Positions 1 through 12,268 of a stretch of DNA of 64,000 nucleotides are shown in pieces. The DNA comes from Paralithodes platypus (taxonomy: Eukaryota; Arthropoda; Malacostraca; Decapoda; Lithodidae). The stretch covers positions 38,437,039 to 38,501,038 of the forward strand of contig CM064518.1 of NCBI GenBank assembly GCA_032716605.1, written 5' to 3'. The notes below the pieces were generated by a model. The model did not search any database. It was not told the DNA's origin and saw only the letters and a list, made by a program, of their open reading frames with translations. The translations under genes and the position numbers were made by a program. Position 1 is the first letter of the stretch. Every line of letters begins with the position of its first letter.

Positions 1-403
1 TAGCACAAGTGGGTTGCATAAAAGATCGTTATGCAACACCCAGACACCGGCACACACCGCCCCGCTCGTCTCAGTTGACTCCCAGACAGCGAGAGGGGAG
101 GGCTGCCTGTGGCTCTCTCTCGCCAGAGATTATGACCGGGTGGCCAATATCTTCGTTTTTCACCACCCAAATGCTTTTCCCACTTATTTTAGCACTCTTG
201 AAGGTTCATATATACATCATATATGTAAAATAAAAGCATACCGAAAACAAATAATGCTTTATATTGTAAATATAACGAATTCTGTCAGAATCCAGGGCTA
301 GAAATACACAAATAACTACCCTAGCACCTAGGTCTATATCGCGCTTGTCAGGTTAATGTGTACGTCTTGTTAAAATGCAGGAACTTGACATTACATAATT
401 ATG

Positions 404-455
<52 letters not shown>

Positions 456-2394
456 TACTGTATATGCTTGCGTATTGTTGTCTTCATTTTCCTTTTGCAG
501 GTATATCTTCACTTATAATCTATTTTTATCTTACAATCCGGTGTGTTCTTCTCTCCGCCTCCATACTTTATACTATTATGTACATCTTCACCATTTATAA
601 TTAATGTTCAGCTTCGAGATTAATCTTTTATTCCTCAGCGGCATTCAGCTTAAAACTGAATCAAATGCAGAACACGTTAGAATGAATATGGCTCATTTAG
701 TTCAAGAAAAAGGAGAGATGTAACAGCTGGCGTACGGTGTAAGATAATAATGTCAGGAGTCTTTGGTTTAGCTGAAAGGCTAGTAAGCTTTTGCGGTAAA
801 TGATATTCTAAACTGTAGCTCGTCAAACATTATTAACACTTCTTCATGTCTTAATAGAAATAATGAGAGTGTGAATTGAACACGTTAATCAATCTATACA
901 GATATTATTACATTTTTCGCTGTAAGAAACTAATACACATTCAAATAATATGTATATAAGAATTATGCTCCTTTGCTTGACCATTGACATTGGTTGCCAT
1001 GTCTTAAAATATATAAATTACATTATCTGAAATAGACACATACATTGCTTATCTGCAGCAGCGTAAGATGTCAACATGTAGGCAGTATTTTCTACTGTCC
1101 ATACCCGTTTTTTCTAGGTCGTGTTTTTAAATATTTGTTGAATAATTTGAGACGAAGTTAAGATCTCCATTGAATATCTGCATTAAAAACAGAAAATGTA
1201 TGCATATTACACACAATTATATCCCGTAATTAAAAGGAGCATTACATAATAATCTCCAGTGTATAGCAGATTATGCGACTCCGAAAAAATATCCGCCTGT
1301 TCTTTTGTCCATATGTACTATGTACTAACAAATGTTCTGCAATATTATTTACTTTCTTGTAAATCCAGCTTCACACTACATACTGATATAATATATAGCA
1401 GAAATTTACATACATGTTGCTTGCTAATTACAGTATATCTTCAATATTAAATCCACTCTCGCGTGGCAAGTCATAAAATGCAAAACATAATGCGTAAAAC
1501 CTTGTAATACCTTTATATACAATGCATATCTCTCTCTCTCTGTGCTTTCCTTATCTTCCGATCTCCGAATATATGGGAATACATAGTTTACCAGTAAGTA
1601 TTAAGGCCCGATCACTTCGTTGAAACCAAAAGGTCTGTGTATCTGTATGTCTCTCTGTCTCGCTCTTACATTGACGCTTGCAATTGAAAAGTATAATGGC
1701 ATTCAATTTGACTTAAGCTTGCGTAATTAGATGCGTGATTGACAGTTCTCAGGGGATTGACAATCTCACAAGTCAGTGGAAAAGTCCTCCAAGAGACAAT
1801 TATACATAAACATATATATATAATTACCAACCTGTGAATTTATGCAAGAGAACATTTATGGCATAATACACAATCATATAATATATAGGAAGACAACTAA
1901 ATTTATTTTATTTTATAACACATACTTTTTTTCTCTAAAACTTTACTGAGCTAGAACGTATTGCAATAGGTGTAAAATCGTTAACATGCCCAGATGAGGG
2001 AGCACAACTAAATTCCGAAGTTTTAGGGTAAATCCCCCCAGCTAACACGAGAGAGAGAGAGGAGATCCAATAGTCAGAAACAGATAACAAAATTAATAGA
2101 GGTGTGTGTGAAAATATTGAACATGAACACACTCCGGGACAAGCTCGAAATGAAAGCTTTATATCACATCCGCACCGGTGCAACAATAGTAAAGCTGCAG
2201 TCGTGTGCCATTCATAAAATTCAATATTTCTAGCTGGTTTCAACAAATTTGTTCGAACAGATGATAAAGATTGTGTTAGGTCTCTCAGTATAATTTCTTG
2301 TACAATTATATATTATTTTATTTTGAATACAACACTTTATTAATAAGAGCATTGTGACTATAGTACAAAGTTAGTTAGTTAAAATAGGACTTTA
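1..2394. other. AT-rich non-coding tract
   Basis: I see no credible gene here. Reading frames are short and full of low-complexity residues. The tract holds a long TA microsatellite (listed separately), short CT and GA runs near 1530, 1650 and 2050, and otherwise unique-looking AT-rich sequence. Confidence 0.6.
409..452. repeat. (TA)n microsatellite
   Basis: Uninterrupted TA dinucleotides, about 22 units. Short open frames across it encode only alternating Ile-Tyr and are artefacts of the repeat. Confidence 0.95.
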
Positions 2395-2681
2395 GAGGCT
2401 ATCAACCCATGAGGATTATTAAGCCCACCTTAAGTCAGGAAGAACGAACCGGAGTCCCTGAGACCCCCAAGTTTATACCCCCAGATATACTGGGAATATA
2501 AACTCTGAGGTTGTCCTGCTCGAGAACTCCAGACGCCTTCCTTAATCGCGACTAGGACTAGGGCCGCTGAACGGGAACCCAAGTCTCTTTTTGTTGTGTA
2601 TAATCCCAGACGGCTTCCTTAATCGCGACCAGGACTAGGGCCGCTAACCGAAAACCCAAGTCCCTTTTTGTTATGTATAGT
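2395..2681. repeat. GC-richer block with a 77-bp tandem duplication
   Basis: A block visibly richer in G and C than its surroundings. The segment starting CAGACGCCTTCCTTAATCGC at 2530 recurs from 2607 with a few changes, giving two units of 77 bp that both end in a TTTTTGTT(G/A)TGTATA segment. The part upstream (2399-2529) is single copy in the window. It may be a fragment of an unrecognised repeat family. Confidence 0.7.
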
Positions 2682-2997
2682 AAAAACATAAATTACTTTT
2701 TATATAAATATTTTAACTGAATACCTGCATATCATAGTTAAATCAAACTATATTTTCAATAGCATATCATAGACTTGATTGTTTCAGTCAAAGCTTGAAT
2801 ATCAATATCTGTGTTTAAAGTACGGGATGCTGAATTGGGACTGTAGAGCTGCCGCAAATAAACCAAGTCACAATGCAACATATTATTATATCGTCAACTA
2901 ATTGGACGAATCTCTTAACTCTTGCTTATTTTGACCGAAAGTTAGCGTGTGAACGATTGAGGTTAGAGAAATCTTGTGTTGGTTACCGGTCATTCCG

Positions 2998-3125
2998 CCC
3001 ACACTTCCTTCCGTATACACTCACGTTGGCCCACACTTCTTTCCGTATACACTCACGTTGGCCCACACTTCTTTCCGTATACACTCACGTTGGTCCACAC
3101 TTCCTTCCGTATACACTCACGTTGG
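2998..3125. repeat. 32-bp tandem repeat, four units
   Basis: Four near-identical head-to-tail units of 32 bp, each containing TTCCGTATACACTCACGTTG. Variation is limited to a few C/T positions. Because 32 is not a multiple of 3, the small open frames over it shift from unit to unit, which argues against coding. Confidence 0.93.
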
Positions 3126-3259
3126 TTCACACTCGAGTTGTTTTGAAGACAATTTGAAATCAATTTGGCGATGCTAAGATAACCTTATTCAAAGTGAAGA
3201 TATCTCAAGGTTAGATTCGGAATTCTGATTAGGATAATTGTAGCATATGCAGGGGTTAA

Positions 3260-3639
3260 GGGGAGACAGACCGTTTTTCTGGACCCCCTTCTCCCTAATG
3301 TTTAGCCCCACTAGTTTTGAGATTTTAAGACGTTGGTTCCATTAGTTTTGGGATTTTATGACCTATCACCCCATTTTTTGGTCAATATTAGGACCCTTCG
3401 TGCCATATAGGTGTCGATTTTCTCCTGGCGAGCGATAGCGAGTCTGTAATTGTAGGAGGAATCTGTCTTTGGCCGGGACATTTTTCTACCGAAAAATGTA
3501 CACATCTATCTTGAGAGGGGGGGGGGGGGGGGGGGGGCGTCTAGGGGATGTTTTTCTAAGCTTGAAGGTCTAGGGAGGAAACTAAAAAAAAACATATGAA
3601 TAAATGAATTAATAGACCAAACAAACAGCCACTGTCCCC
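3260..3639 (+). mobile_element. TTAA-5 element, complete copy
   Basis: Bounded by TTAA at 3256-3259 and 3640-3643. The ends are GGGGAGACAG and, on the opposite strand, GGGGACAGTGG. The interior follows the family order: a ttagcccc segment, a gtgtcgatttt segment, the core CCTGGCGAGCGATAGCGAG, a degraded GGCCGGG hairpin arm, TTTTTCTACCGAAAAATG, then an AAGCTTGA(a/t)GG segment and AATAGACCAA before the right end. A 21-base G run at 3517-3537 interrupts the 3' half. There is no coding capacity. The TTAA boundaries suggest a piggyBac-mobilised non-autonomous element (inference). Confidence 0.8.
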
Positions 3640-3729
3640 TTAATACATTGATAATATACTTTCCGGTTGCCTCACAAGGTATAAGTGCCTACTTTGGTGC
3701 GCAGCCACTTTGGTTCGTGGCCAGAATGA

Positions 3730-3937
3730 CAGTACCGGTGACGTCCTTTGCATTTTATTCTGGCAACTCTTAGACGATTTTATTCAGATTAAGAAGGACC
3801 TATAGCAATAATAAGGCTCCCAACTATCTCAACCAACCCTCGTAACTGTTGCATATCCTTCCTAAACTGCATAATATCATCGAAATATAGTTAGAATAAA
3901 AGATAACACACGTCGCTGGTACTCAAAGGGCTAGGGA
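3730..3937. mobile_element. TTAA-6 foldback element, decayed copy
   Basis: Begins near ACCGGTGACGTCC and ends near CGTCGCTGGTACTCAAAGGG, so the ends are complementary. It contains the family's internal arms, ATTCTGGCAACTCTTAGACG on the left and a matching imperfect arm on the right. The flanking TTAA is lost on both sides. About 205 bp, non-coding. Confidence 0.7.
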
Positions 3938-4454
3938 CCCAGTAGAGATAGAGGTCGTTAGCGTCAACTCTCGGTGGCAGGTCTAGACGGTAGATAATAT
4001 AATGAATTCCTTTGAAGTCAACTCATACTTCATAAGTAACCAACACTGCTCACTTATTCCGCCGTCTCAGACTCCGCCGTCTCAGACTCCGGTGTAAGAG
4101 GGGAGGCAAGTGTATTTGTGAATGGGAAATTAGGAAAAAAGATAGTTTCTCAATTGTTTAAAATAGGCTAGTTTGTGTCTTAGCGGTGCATTTTCTTAAT
4201 GTCAACAGCTTAAGGTATATTATAGTGAGGTAGGCAAACACAAATGATCAATAGGGTGTCTCATATTTGTCAGTCAGTAGCCAATCCCAGAATCCCATAA
4301 ACATGGTAAAGAGTGTGTGTGTGTGTACTTACTCTAGTTGTATTGTATTGCGGGAGTGAGCATGCTCGTTATTTCCCGCCTCCTATATCTGTAGGTGTTA
4401 TATGTATCGTTGGAATGGCTGTGGATGTGTGCGTAGTCTGTATTTTTAGCCAAT

Positions 4455-4771
4455 TGGCGACATCGGAAACGAAGGCTTAGGGTGGATCTGTATGGTACCA
4501 TTCTCACTATAGACGGTACCGTCTCGCCCGAAGGCTTAGGTAGCCATCAGCTTAGGTGAACCATATGATACCCATCTCGCCTTGTACCATTTTTGCCAAC
4601 CTCAGATGGGACGTCACAACGTCGTCCACTTATTCCAGGTACCTATTTACAGCTAGGTGAACTGAGGCTAACACATGAAAGGAGACAAGCCCAATTTGTC
4701 TCCGCCCGGCCGGGGATTGAACCCCCGACCCCTCGTGTGTGAGACGAGAGCTCTACCTACTAGGCTACGGG

Positions 4772-4772
<1 letters not shown>
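4455..4772 (-). mobile_element. tRNA-derived SINE (tRNA-Val-like head)
   Basis: On the minus strand, 4772-4703 folds as a degenerate tRNA. The acceptor begins GCCCGTA. An A-box-like TAGCCTAGTAGGT is followed by a five-pair anticodon stem (CTCGT/ACGAG) around loop CTCACAC, giving anticodon CAC (Val). The B box GGTTCAATCCC sits in a perfect TpsiC stem. The acceptor stem has mismatches, so it is not a working tRNA. Downstream on the same strand the tRNA-unrelated body includes AGCTGTAAATAGGTACCTGG and runs to about 4455. A tRNA head with internal Pol III promoter boxes plus an unrelated body is the SINE layout. The right limit is well fixed, the left limit approximate. Confidence 0.8.
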
Positions 4773-4806
<34 letters not shown>

Positions 4807-4822
4807 GGAGGGGGGGGGGGGG
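4773..4822. repeat. (TG)n microsatellite with G run
   Basis: TG dinucleotides from 4773 to 4803 followed by a G-rich run to 4822. It abuts the 5' end of the SINE head. Confidence 0.95.
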
Positions 4823-5410
4823 AGGAGTCGTGGGGGAGCAAGAGGATACATAAGAGAAGACACATTGAAAACACCATGTAATTCAGTCACCTTGCAGTCA
4901 TCAACCATCATGAATAACATTAATAATGATAAGCGTATTTGCTTAGAAACGCATACAAATGATGGATTTTTTTTTTGACAAAATAATAGCTTAATATGGC
5001 ACAAAAAGCAAAACCAACATGTACAAATCTAACTCCGAATATTGATATTACACTAAAATCGAGAAAAATATTGGAAATGCGGGCGAAAATAATTATATAT
5101 TAGTTGAGAGTCAAACTTGGAGTGTAATTTCACGGGGGAGTTAAAGCTTGAGAAACATTTTTGACATCAGAACAAGACAAATATATAGAACCACTGGATA
5201 TTAATACGAATAAATATGCCAAGCTTTCAGACGAATCATGAGGATATTATTATATATGAAGTTTCATCTATTGTACCTCGAATTGTAGTCTCTTATAAGA
5301 TTATGTTAGTATCTTATTACTTGATTTTACAAATGATACATACATACAAATAACTCGGTATCAGTGTGAAAGGTATGCATTCAGAAAATTACATATCTAT
5401 TTTTGTTTTC

Positions 5411-5520
5411 TTTGCTATGTGAGTGAGGGAGACAAAAGGCATAACTGCCTGTAGCGAGTGCCTTCACCAGAGTTGACAGAATGACAGGGCCAAAATCAAG
5501 AAACGTTCGAGCCATATCTC
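5411..5520 (-). mobile_element. LINE 3' tail remnant
   Basis: The stretch CTATGTGAGTGAGGGAGAC... matches the 3' untranslated segment next to the A-tailed LINE fragment at 33205-33635, including the GCATAACTGCCT and ACGTTCGAGCC motifs. The protein-coding part is absent. The orientation is inferred from the T-rich side lying at the left. Confidence 0.65.
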
Positions 5521-6837
5521 AACTGAATACAACAGTGTGCAGTTAAAATATTGATTAGAGAAATTTAATAAAATGGGGTAATAATGTTTTTTTGAAAAGA
5601 AGCGTAATTTATCTACCGGTATGTCCATAATGTTCTTTACTTATGTGTAATTTGTCATAAATTGTTCTTCTTTATTGTTCGTTATAAACGTTTTGCTCAT
5701 CTGTATGTTTACCTGCATGAATGTGTATGTTGCAGAAAGGTACGTGATTGTGTGTGTGTGTGTATGTTCGTATGGGTGGTATTTATGTCTGTAACAAGTT
5801 TAAGTGTTTAATGTGTTACTTGCTTCGTCCTGTGCGTGTGGTGCATACGCATATAGTTATTTACTAGCATGTGATGTATTGAGTGTCAAGTAAATCCCTC
5901 CATGTCCCCAGAGGGTACCCTGATATCAGCTGCTAATAGCATAGGTGGCGACCGGCCATATTCAATATATGAGAGCCAAACATTGCATTACATTTTCAAA
6001 TTAAAATGAGAAAATGTGCCATATAAAAGCAAACTGCTACCATAGTACCAACACAACTGTAGTGTGTTATATAACCACCTGCAACCATCTAGTACCAAGA
6101 GAAGAACCTATTATAATCACGACATATACTGTACAGTATGTTTGAACCCAGACACATATACGATTACTTTTGTTCACAACGCCCGAATTGGAAAGAATAA
6201 ATATCACATATAAAAAACAGATTCATGGTCGGGTGCAAAAATATTTTAGTGTAACCATGCACAACTCATGCAATCGTACACAGTACTTTACTGGAGTCAG
6301 GCACTATACAATCAAATACACGAAAGTGCACATATACTCTGCATATTAAAATGATTTTATAGTCAAATATTTATGTTAGTTTTGGGTAGCATTCTCCTCA
6401 CCAAGATTAAAAACAAGAGAAATATGTTTATGGAATAATTTAGCACCAATACCCCCTGGAATAATAGCAATAACTCTCACAGATTATCTGCGAGGATACC
6501 ACTCATATGCCATTCAAACCTAGTATTATATCTGCCTGCAATGCTACCCTGAATAGTTCATTTGGTGTTGTCCATGACCGCACATAGGTATATAATAATG
6601 AACCTTATTACAGGGTATTTCTATGTTGACTGGTTGATCAATGGATATACACCTGCAATTATATTTAGGTCTCTTGTCATCTATACAATATATCATCACA
6701 GAGTCGACTGCACCCTCGCTGGCTGGTGATTATTTATTACAGGGTGTTGGCGGTGAGAATTGTGCGAACGAAGGGGAAATTATACATTGCATTACATTGG
6801 TGTTCGAGTTGTGGAGGCTTGATTGTGGGTGTTTTTT

Positions 6838-6925
6838 TGTTCTATGTATATGAAGGGTACAAAATGCAAAGCTACCTGTAACAAGTGTTCCCCAAGGTTG
6901 AAATAGTGTGAGAGTCAAATTGTAA
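6838..6925 (-). mobile_element. LINE 3' tail remnant, strongly diverged
   Basis: It starts TTTTGTTCTATGTATATGAAG and keeps the pattern 'gcaaagctacctgtaacaag...gttgaaatagtgtgagagtc' seen in the other tail copies at 29632 and 34388. Short and non-coding. Confidence 0.5.
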
Positions 6926-7371
6926 CAATTTTCGTGTGGTGTATTGGAAAGAGTGTTGCGCTGTTTAGTGTAGTGAAATGGATAGGAGGAAGAGGTGTTT
7001 GTGAGAGTGGGCTGGATTACTTTCTGTGTAGGCGAGACACAATTAGAAACAGTGAGGGAAGCCAGACAAATGCAACAGGAGCTTCAGCAACTCCTTATTA
7101 CATTCCTATGAGGCCTCCCGTTGTTATTGACCTGCTCGATCGGTATCTACAATCTCCCCAATACACTTTGCACTATGGTTGTTAGCATGTTTATTCGAAC
7201 GTATGTAACTAAATCGACTAGTTTAACCCTTTATAGGACAAGTGAACACATTCGGTCATGTGAGAGCTCTCAAAACCACTCCCACCCCACATTAGGCGTA
7301 TATTTACACAACAAGTTTCGTAAAATTCAATATAGTTTTCAATGTGAATAGGTATATTATAGGCTCATTAA

Positions 7372-7634
7372 CCCTCCCCTGCCACCACCACCACCCATCC
7401 CCTACCACCACCACCACCAACCTTCCCCTGACATCACCACCATCACTCCCATGCCAACATCACCCCTCACTTACTATCATCAATACCTTTCCCCTGCCGC
7501 CACCATCAATATCATCATTCCTACCATGCCAACATCACCCCCACCACCTTTCCCCTGCCACCACCACCACCACCACTCCTACCATGCCAACATCACCCCC
7601 ACCATCTCTCTCTTGCCATCACCTCTCCATACAG
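7372..7634. repeat. CCA/CAC-rich low-complexity tract
   Basis: Imperfect repeats of CCACCAC with recurring ACCATGCCAACATCACCC modules (near 7449, 7524 and 7579). Short frames give His/Pro/Thr-rich low-complexity peptides, which I do not treat as genes. Confidence 0.85.
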
Positions 7635-7747
7635 CACAGAACTAATCATTGAAGACAAAGCCGGTTCACCTAGGCCGGAGAAGGGACCAAAGCACAAGAG
7701 TTAGGGAGCCATCTCTACGTTGTATTTATGATCCTCTCTCTTTCTCG

Positions 7748-7786
7748 CCTATATATGATTAAACTAAAGTTAGACTATAGTGTGGT

Positions 7787-7823
<37 letters not shown>

Positions 7824-8780
7824 GCAATATATATATATATATATTTTGAGGCAAGTAAATTGTTCCATAAATTTAATCTTTTTAGGGTCAATTATTGTGA
7901 CTATTCTAAAATTTGACATCAATAATTTTAATCAAGCATTTTTAACTTGAAGTTTCTTGTATAACCTCTGCTTACTTTTTGTCTGTATTTATTGTTTATC
8001 TTTTTCTTTTTCTATTATTATTATTATTAATATTAATATTGATGATTTTTTAAATTTATTGTTCTTGTTAAAAGAGTACTCTTTGTTTAAATCTGTTGTT
8101 ACTTCATATTTTGTAATTATTTGTCTTTATATTATATGTATTCATTGTCGATAGTATCAATTGCTTACTTTTGCGATTTCCTTAGTTTATTTGTGCTATA
8201 AATGTAGGTTATTTGTAGGGTAGTTATTGATAGGGGTCACTTGAGGCATGCTATGCTTACAGGTACCTACCCGATAGCACTATCGTTAGTGAGTGCTGTA
8301 CTGTATTTTATATATTATTTTGTAATAGTATAGATATCTTATCAATATTTGTATTTTGTACTATTTTAATGTCTTGTCATGTTGCAAATTTGATTTTAAA
8401 TAATATTTTGACATTTTACATATAGTTTCTTTATTCATGCAGAGTTTAGTAAAATTTGCCAGAACGTCCCGGACTTCCCAAACTTGACTACTTCCTTTAA
8501 CGTGACGATAGTGCGTTGTTATATGTGCGATTAGTTTGCTTGGGAAACAGATTAACTTGCTCATGTAGTAATGTACACCCTATGTGGTGGATTGTGTTCT
8601 TTTATTTAATAATTTTCATTTTAGTAAACGTTGTTTCCACATAGCGATTTTGATAATTTAATTTGACTTTATATTGTCCTTGTCCCAATTTTGGTTTGTT
8701 TAGTTTGCAAGTTTTACATTTTAATATATATATATAAACTAACCACACTACAATCTAACTTTAGCTTAATCATATAATAT
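7748..8780. mobile_element. Candidate ~1-kb terminal-inverted-repeat element
   Basis: The left arm (7748-7801, containing AAAGTTAGACTATAGTGTGG) recurs inverted at 8725-8780 (CCACACTACAATCTAACTTT). The arms are about 52 bp with few mismatches and lead inward into TA runs on both sides. The 0.9-kb interior is AT-rich with no recognisable protein. Arms in this orientation suggest a non-autonomous DNA transposon. The outer borders lie in TA-rich sequence, so a TA target duplication is possible but not provable by eye. Confidence 0.6.
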
Positions 8781-8915
8781 ACATGATTACAAATTATTGA
8801 TAACACAAATTTAATGTGAAGAAAGTATTGATTATTGGGCAAAATGACCGACTTCCGCTACCTCAGACCGTTACTAGGGATTCCGTCTCCGTGTAAATAG
8901 TCTCTCGCCCTTTAA

Positions 8916-9251
8916 GGGATAGTGGCCGGATGTTTGGGTTATTAATAAATTTATTCATTTATTTTTTAGTTTCCTCGCCAGACCTCCATCAAGCTTAAAA
9001 CAAAAACACCTGGATAAATGTGTACATTTTTCGATAGAAAAAATTCCGGTTCCTCTGAAAATTACAGGCTTGTTATCGCTCGCCAGGACAAATTCGACAC
9101 CTAAATAGCACGAAAGGTCTTGAATTTCACAACGAAATGGGGCGAAAGGTATTAAAATCGCCAAACTAATGGAAGGAAAGTCTTAAAATCTCAAAACTAA
9201 TATGCTAAACACGAGGGAGAAGGAGGTCCATACAAAGCGAGTAGTACCCCC
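8916..9251 (-). mobile_element. TTAA-5 element, complete copy
   Basis: TTAA lies at 8912-8915 and 9252-9255. On the minus strand it starts GGGGGTACTACTCGC and carries the family modules in order, including GTCCTGGCGAGCGATAACAAG. The hairpin arm CCGGNNCC is degraded here. Non-coding. Confidence 0.78.
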
Positions 9252-9255
9252 TTAA

Positions 9256-10320
9256 GCAAACTCTCAACTTCAAATACAACTCCTAGATCAACGTTCGGGG
9301 CTGGAATATTGACTTTGTTGATGTTGCTTGCGGACCACGACCAAGATCATTACTATAGTCCATGCATCATACGTAAGCGAAAATGCTATATCATTAACCT
9401 CTATAACTAAAAAACTACTGCAGTAATCAACCTAATAGTTCTACCATTTGGGAAGGGTCAGCCAGGGAATAGGTGTATAAAATGACGGTCCATTTGCTTT
9501 AGCCCTTTTTGAGTTATAGTGATTAAGAATCACGATTTCTGACTTGCATAATAATGAATAGGCTATACATTATATTAGTTTACACTGAATGACTGACATA
9601 TTATTGCTTGAATACGGAGTTTGTTATTTGATTCATATTTTATGTTTCCCTCTTCTTTTTGTCCTACTTGCTTCATTTCCACTCGACATTTGCATCGCTC
9701 ACTTTTAGTTTTTAACAATTGTGTCTTTCTTATGTTTTGTTGTCTGCCACTGACTTCATATTTGTAACACCCCGTTCTTAACATTAATCATCAATTACAA
9801 ACCCCAATGTACTTGAATAAACTCAATATACTGCATCACAAATATATACAGTATAGTTTTGACTGTCTTCGGCCCCCCCTTGTCTATCTGTCCCAACTTA
9901 CCTGCGTCTAATATACCTCGTCCGCCGGTTGTAATGTGTCTCTGCCTATATTTTCTGGCGAGAATATGCCTCTCCTGTTTTTACATCGCTTTACTGCCTG
10001 GTCTGCCGGTAATAAGCCAGTGAAAGAATTCTCGCAATTTTACGTACGAGTCTGGTGTGCCAGCAATAATTCAACTAGTCGTTTGTGTTCCCTGAATACA
10101 CATACTGTATTAAATAGATTATTATATGTCTAACTGAATGATCCTATATATTCTTACCTATTTACCTGCACAGTATATCTAAAATTATTTATCTGCATCT
10201 CTCTCACTCTCTCTCTGATAACGAAATTCAGCTTACGAGATCATCGCAGTAAGTAAATTGCATATTAAAGCCTTACATAAAATATGTACCTTGATATTTT
10301 TCACATGTAGAAATGGCTTT
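9256..10320. other. Non-coding tract
   Basis: I recognise no gene or repeat family in this stretch. It is AT-rich with short CT runs near 10200. Confidence 0.5.
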
Positions 10321-10830
10321 GATACAATATTTACATTCACCGTGCGCCTGTATAAAGCAAAAAGCTGTGCTGGTGCAAAGAACCCACAGAAACAGTAGAG
10401 CACACCCAACGTCTGGGAAGCCGTTTTAGCAAGAGTGGTGATATGGTCTTTCCAGGAAAGTTTAGAGGAAAAGGAGACACCAAGGATATTGACAGAAGAT
10501 GCGGGATGGATTTGGGTATTGATAAATAATAGGGGATAGTCAAGTGGAAGATTATGACGGGTTGACAGATGGAGATATCGGGTTTTAGAAGTACTGTATA
10601 TCAAAGTAAGAAGATTTTCTCTGCCTCAATAATAAATTATTGAAAGACCAGAGAATAGGCACGCCATGGCCTCATAACTTGAGTTTTGGAGTGAATTTGA
10701 GGAATGTGGATGTGCAATACTAGTGGAATAGTGAATGGTAGAGTCATCAGCATATAGTGGATAGATAGGACTAGAGGTACGGTTGTGAAGACCATTAATA
10801 TCAATTATAAATAGGATTTGGGATAAGGCA
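10321..10830 (-). pseudogene. Decayed LINE reverse transcriptase fragment
   Basis: On the minus strand, 10830-10700 reads in one frame through LSQILFIIDINGLHN and LYADDSTIHYS. The YADD box (10743-10754) is the catalytic RT motif of non-LTR elements. After frame breaks, 10604-10340 reads STSKTRYLHLS, then NILGVSFSSKLSWKDHI and LAKTASQTLGVLY, then APAQLFALYRR, which is the thumb/C-terminal region of jockey/CR1-like LINE polymerases. The 5' part (endonuclease, fingers) and the true C-terminus are missing from this locus. The reading frame is interrupted, so this is a dead fragment. Confidence 0.85.
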
Positions 10831-11788
10831 GGTTAGTCGAAATATACAGTATATAGATATAAAAACCAGTAGTGATGTTTTTTTTCTCTCTCTGGACATT
10901 AATAGACGAACGGAGCCCATCCCATCTCAATCTCGTTTGATGTTTCTTTCATCACACCTTCTCGTCATTTCAATCCCACAAACGACAGTACCATTTCCAC
11001 CACCACCACTTTGGATACCCATTTTCTCCTCATCCTCCTCTTTACCACATCTGTGTTTCACAGAGTTTGTGTATGGAGGGAGGAATGGGACATTCGGGTT
11101 TCACATCAACGTATATATTTTTGGTTGATTCTTGCTATACATTTAAGTACAGAGTGTGTGTGTGCGTTTTTGTTGCATAGTTGTTTATGAACTGTATTAT
11201 ATATGTACGATATGTAATTGATTATTTGTGTGGCTACTCATATTTTTGCTTAGTAACAATATTGGATACTAGCCCTCAAATGTGTATAGCATGAACAAAT
11301 AAAATAGAGGCCGGCTGAATAACAACAGCCTATAGAGGAGCCCAGTTTACCGTAAAGTAACGTAATGGAACCTAGCCTAACCTAACCCACCCTAAAGTTA
11401 ACGTATACTAGCCTATTGTTACGAACTGGCACTCGGGTACACAAGGGCTCTCAATCAGGACTCGAATACGGCTCGCTGCCACAACGGAAACACACGATCC
11501 CAACCCCTGAGTACTGCCAGCCGAACAAAAAACACCAATACCCTCCAGAGTTCAATCTGCTATAACGGGGTATACAAGAACTCGGTACTAGTGTTCAACA
11601 ACAGACTAATAAAGAGACAGGAATTATCTAGTCTGGTCAACAATCAAACAATGAAGTAAAAAACAACAACACCAAAGAATAGTGTTGGCCGAAGCCGAAG
11701 TAATCCACCCTTGACTATGAACTTAAGAAGTCCTCCACCCTCTACTTCGGATCGGCACTATTACGTTACGTTAATTAATAGTCCTTAA

Positions 11789-12268
11789 CCCTTCTTTAGC
11801 GGCCTATGCGGTTTATTTATATGTACCGCCCAGCGGGGTGTTTTTAGCCAAAATAGGGCTGTTTACGTGATCATTTTCATGCCTAAATAAGACCCAGAAC
11901 GTAAAACAAGTATCTATCCCTGAAAGGGCATAAACAGAGCTTTCGAATGACACCATAACGATCCTTTTATGATGGCTAGTTTTCTTGCAATAACCGTGCA
12001 ACGCGAGTGCAAAAAGCAGGTAATTAGCCACTTTCCCGATACAATTCCGTATATAGCGAGTGAGAGAGGGAGGAGGGAGCTGAGATTCGTGTCAGTAGGT
12101 TCGCCGCGGTGGTCTGGAGCAGTCATACGCTCGCTAGTCTCCTGCCACCACTTGTCTCTCTCTCTCAGCAACATTACGTGCTGAAATTGCCACTCGACCT
12201 ATGTCGAGCGCCGCCACATAGTCCAGCTTTATTAAATACGACTTATGTGGTGAGCCGCTTTTTAAGGG
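11789..12268 (+). mobile_element. TTAA-1 element nested in the solo LTR
   Basis: 480 bp between TTAA copies at 11785-11788 and 12269-12272. The ends are CCCTTCTTTAGCGGC and, on the other strand, CCCTTAAAAAGCGGC, giving a short imperfect inverted repeat. The same LTR position at 56513-56516 has a single TTAA, which is the empty site. Short frames inside encode nothing recognisable and there is no transposase. TTAA duplication with CCC-type ends is the piggyBac pattern, so I call it a piggyBac-like MITE. Confidence 0.9.

Larger units (their letters stand above)
4823..7371. other. AT-rich non-coding tract with LINE tail remnants
   Basis: No gene seen. It holds two LINE 3' tail remnants (listed separately), a short TG run near 5750, and AT-rich sequence otherwise. 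Confidence 0.55.

Noticed and set aside
2998..3125. CRISPR-like array
   Set aside because: Units are directly contiguous 32-bp tandem repeats with no variable spacers, in a eukaryotic context.
4703..4772. Functional valine tRNA gene on the minus strand
   Set aside because: The acceptor stem has mismatches and the sequence continues into a SINE-like body, so it is a tRNA-derived SINE head.
11365..11400. Interstitial telomeric repeat (CCTAA type)
   Set aside because: Only a few CCTAACC/CCTAACCC words occur, without a tandem array. Similar scattered words appear near 34200.
11914..12174. 86-codon frame recurring in TTAA-1 copies (also 24396-24656 and 40179-40463) as a transposase remnant
   Set aside because: It recurs only because the element is repeated. 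It differs by indels between copies and has no DDE or cysteine-rich pattern of piggyBac transposases.
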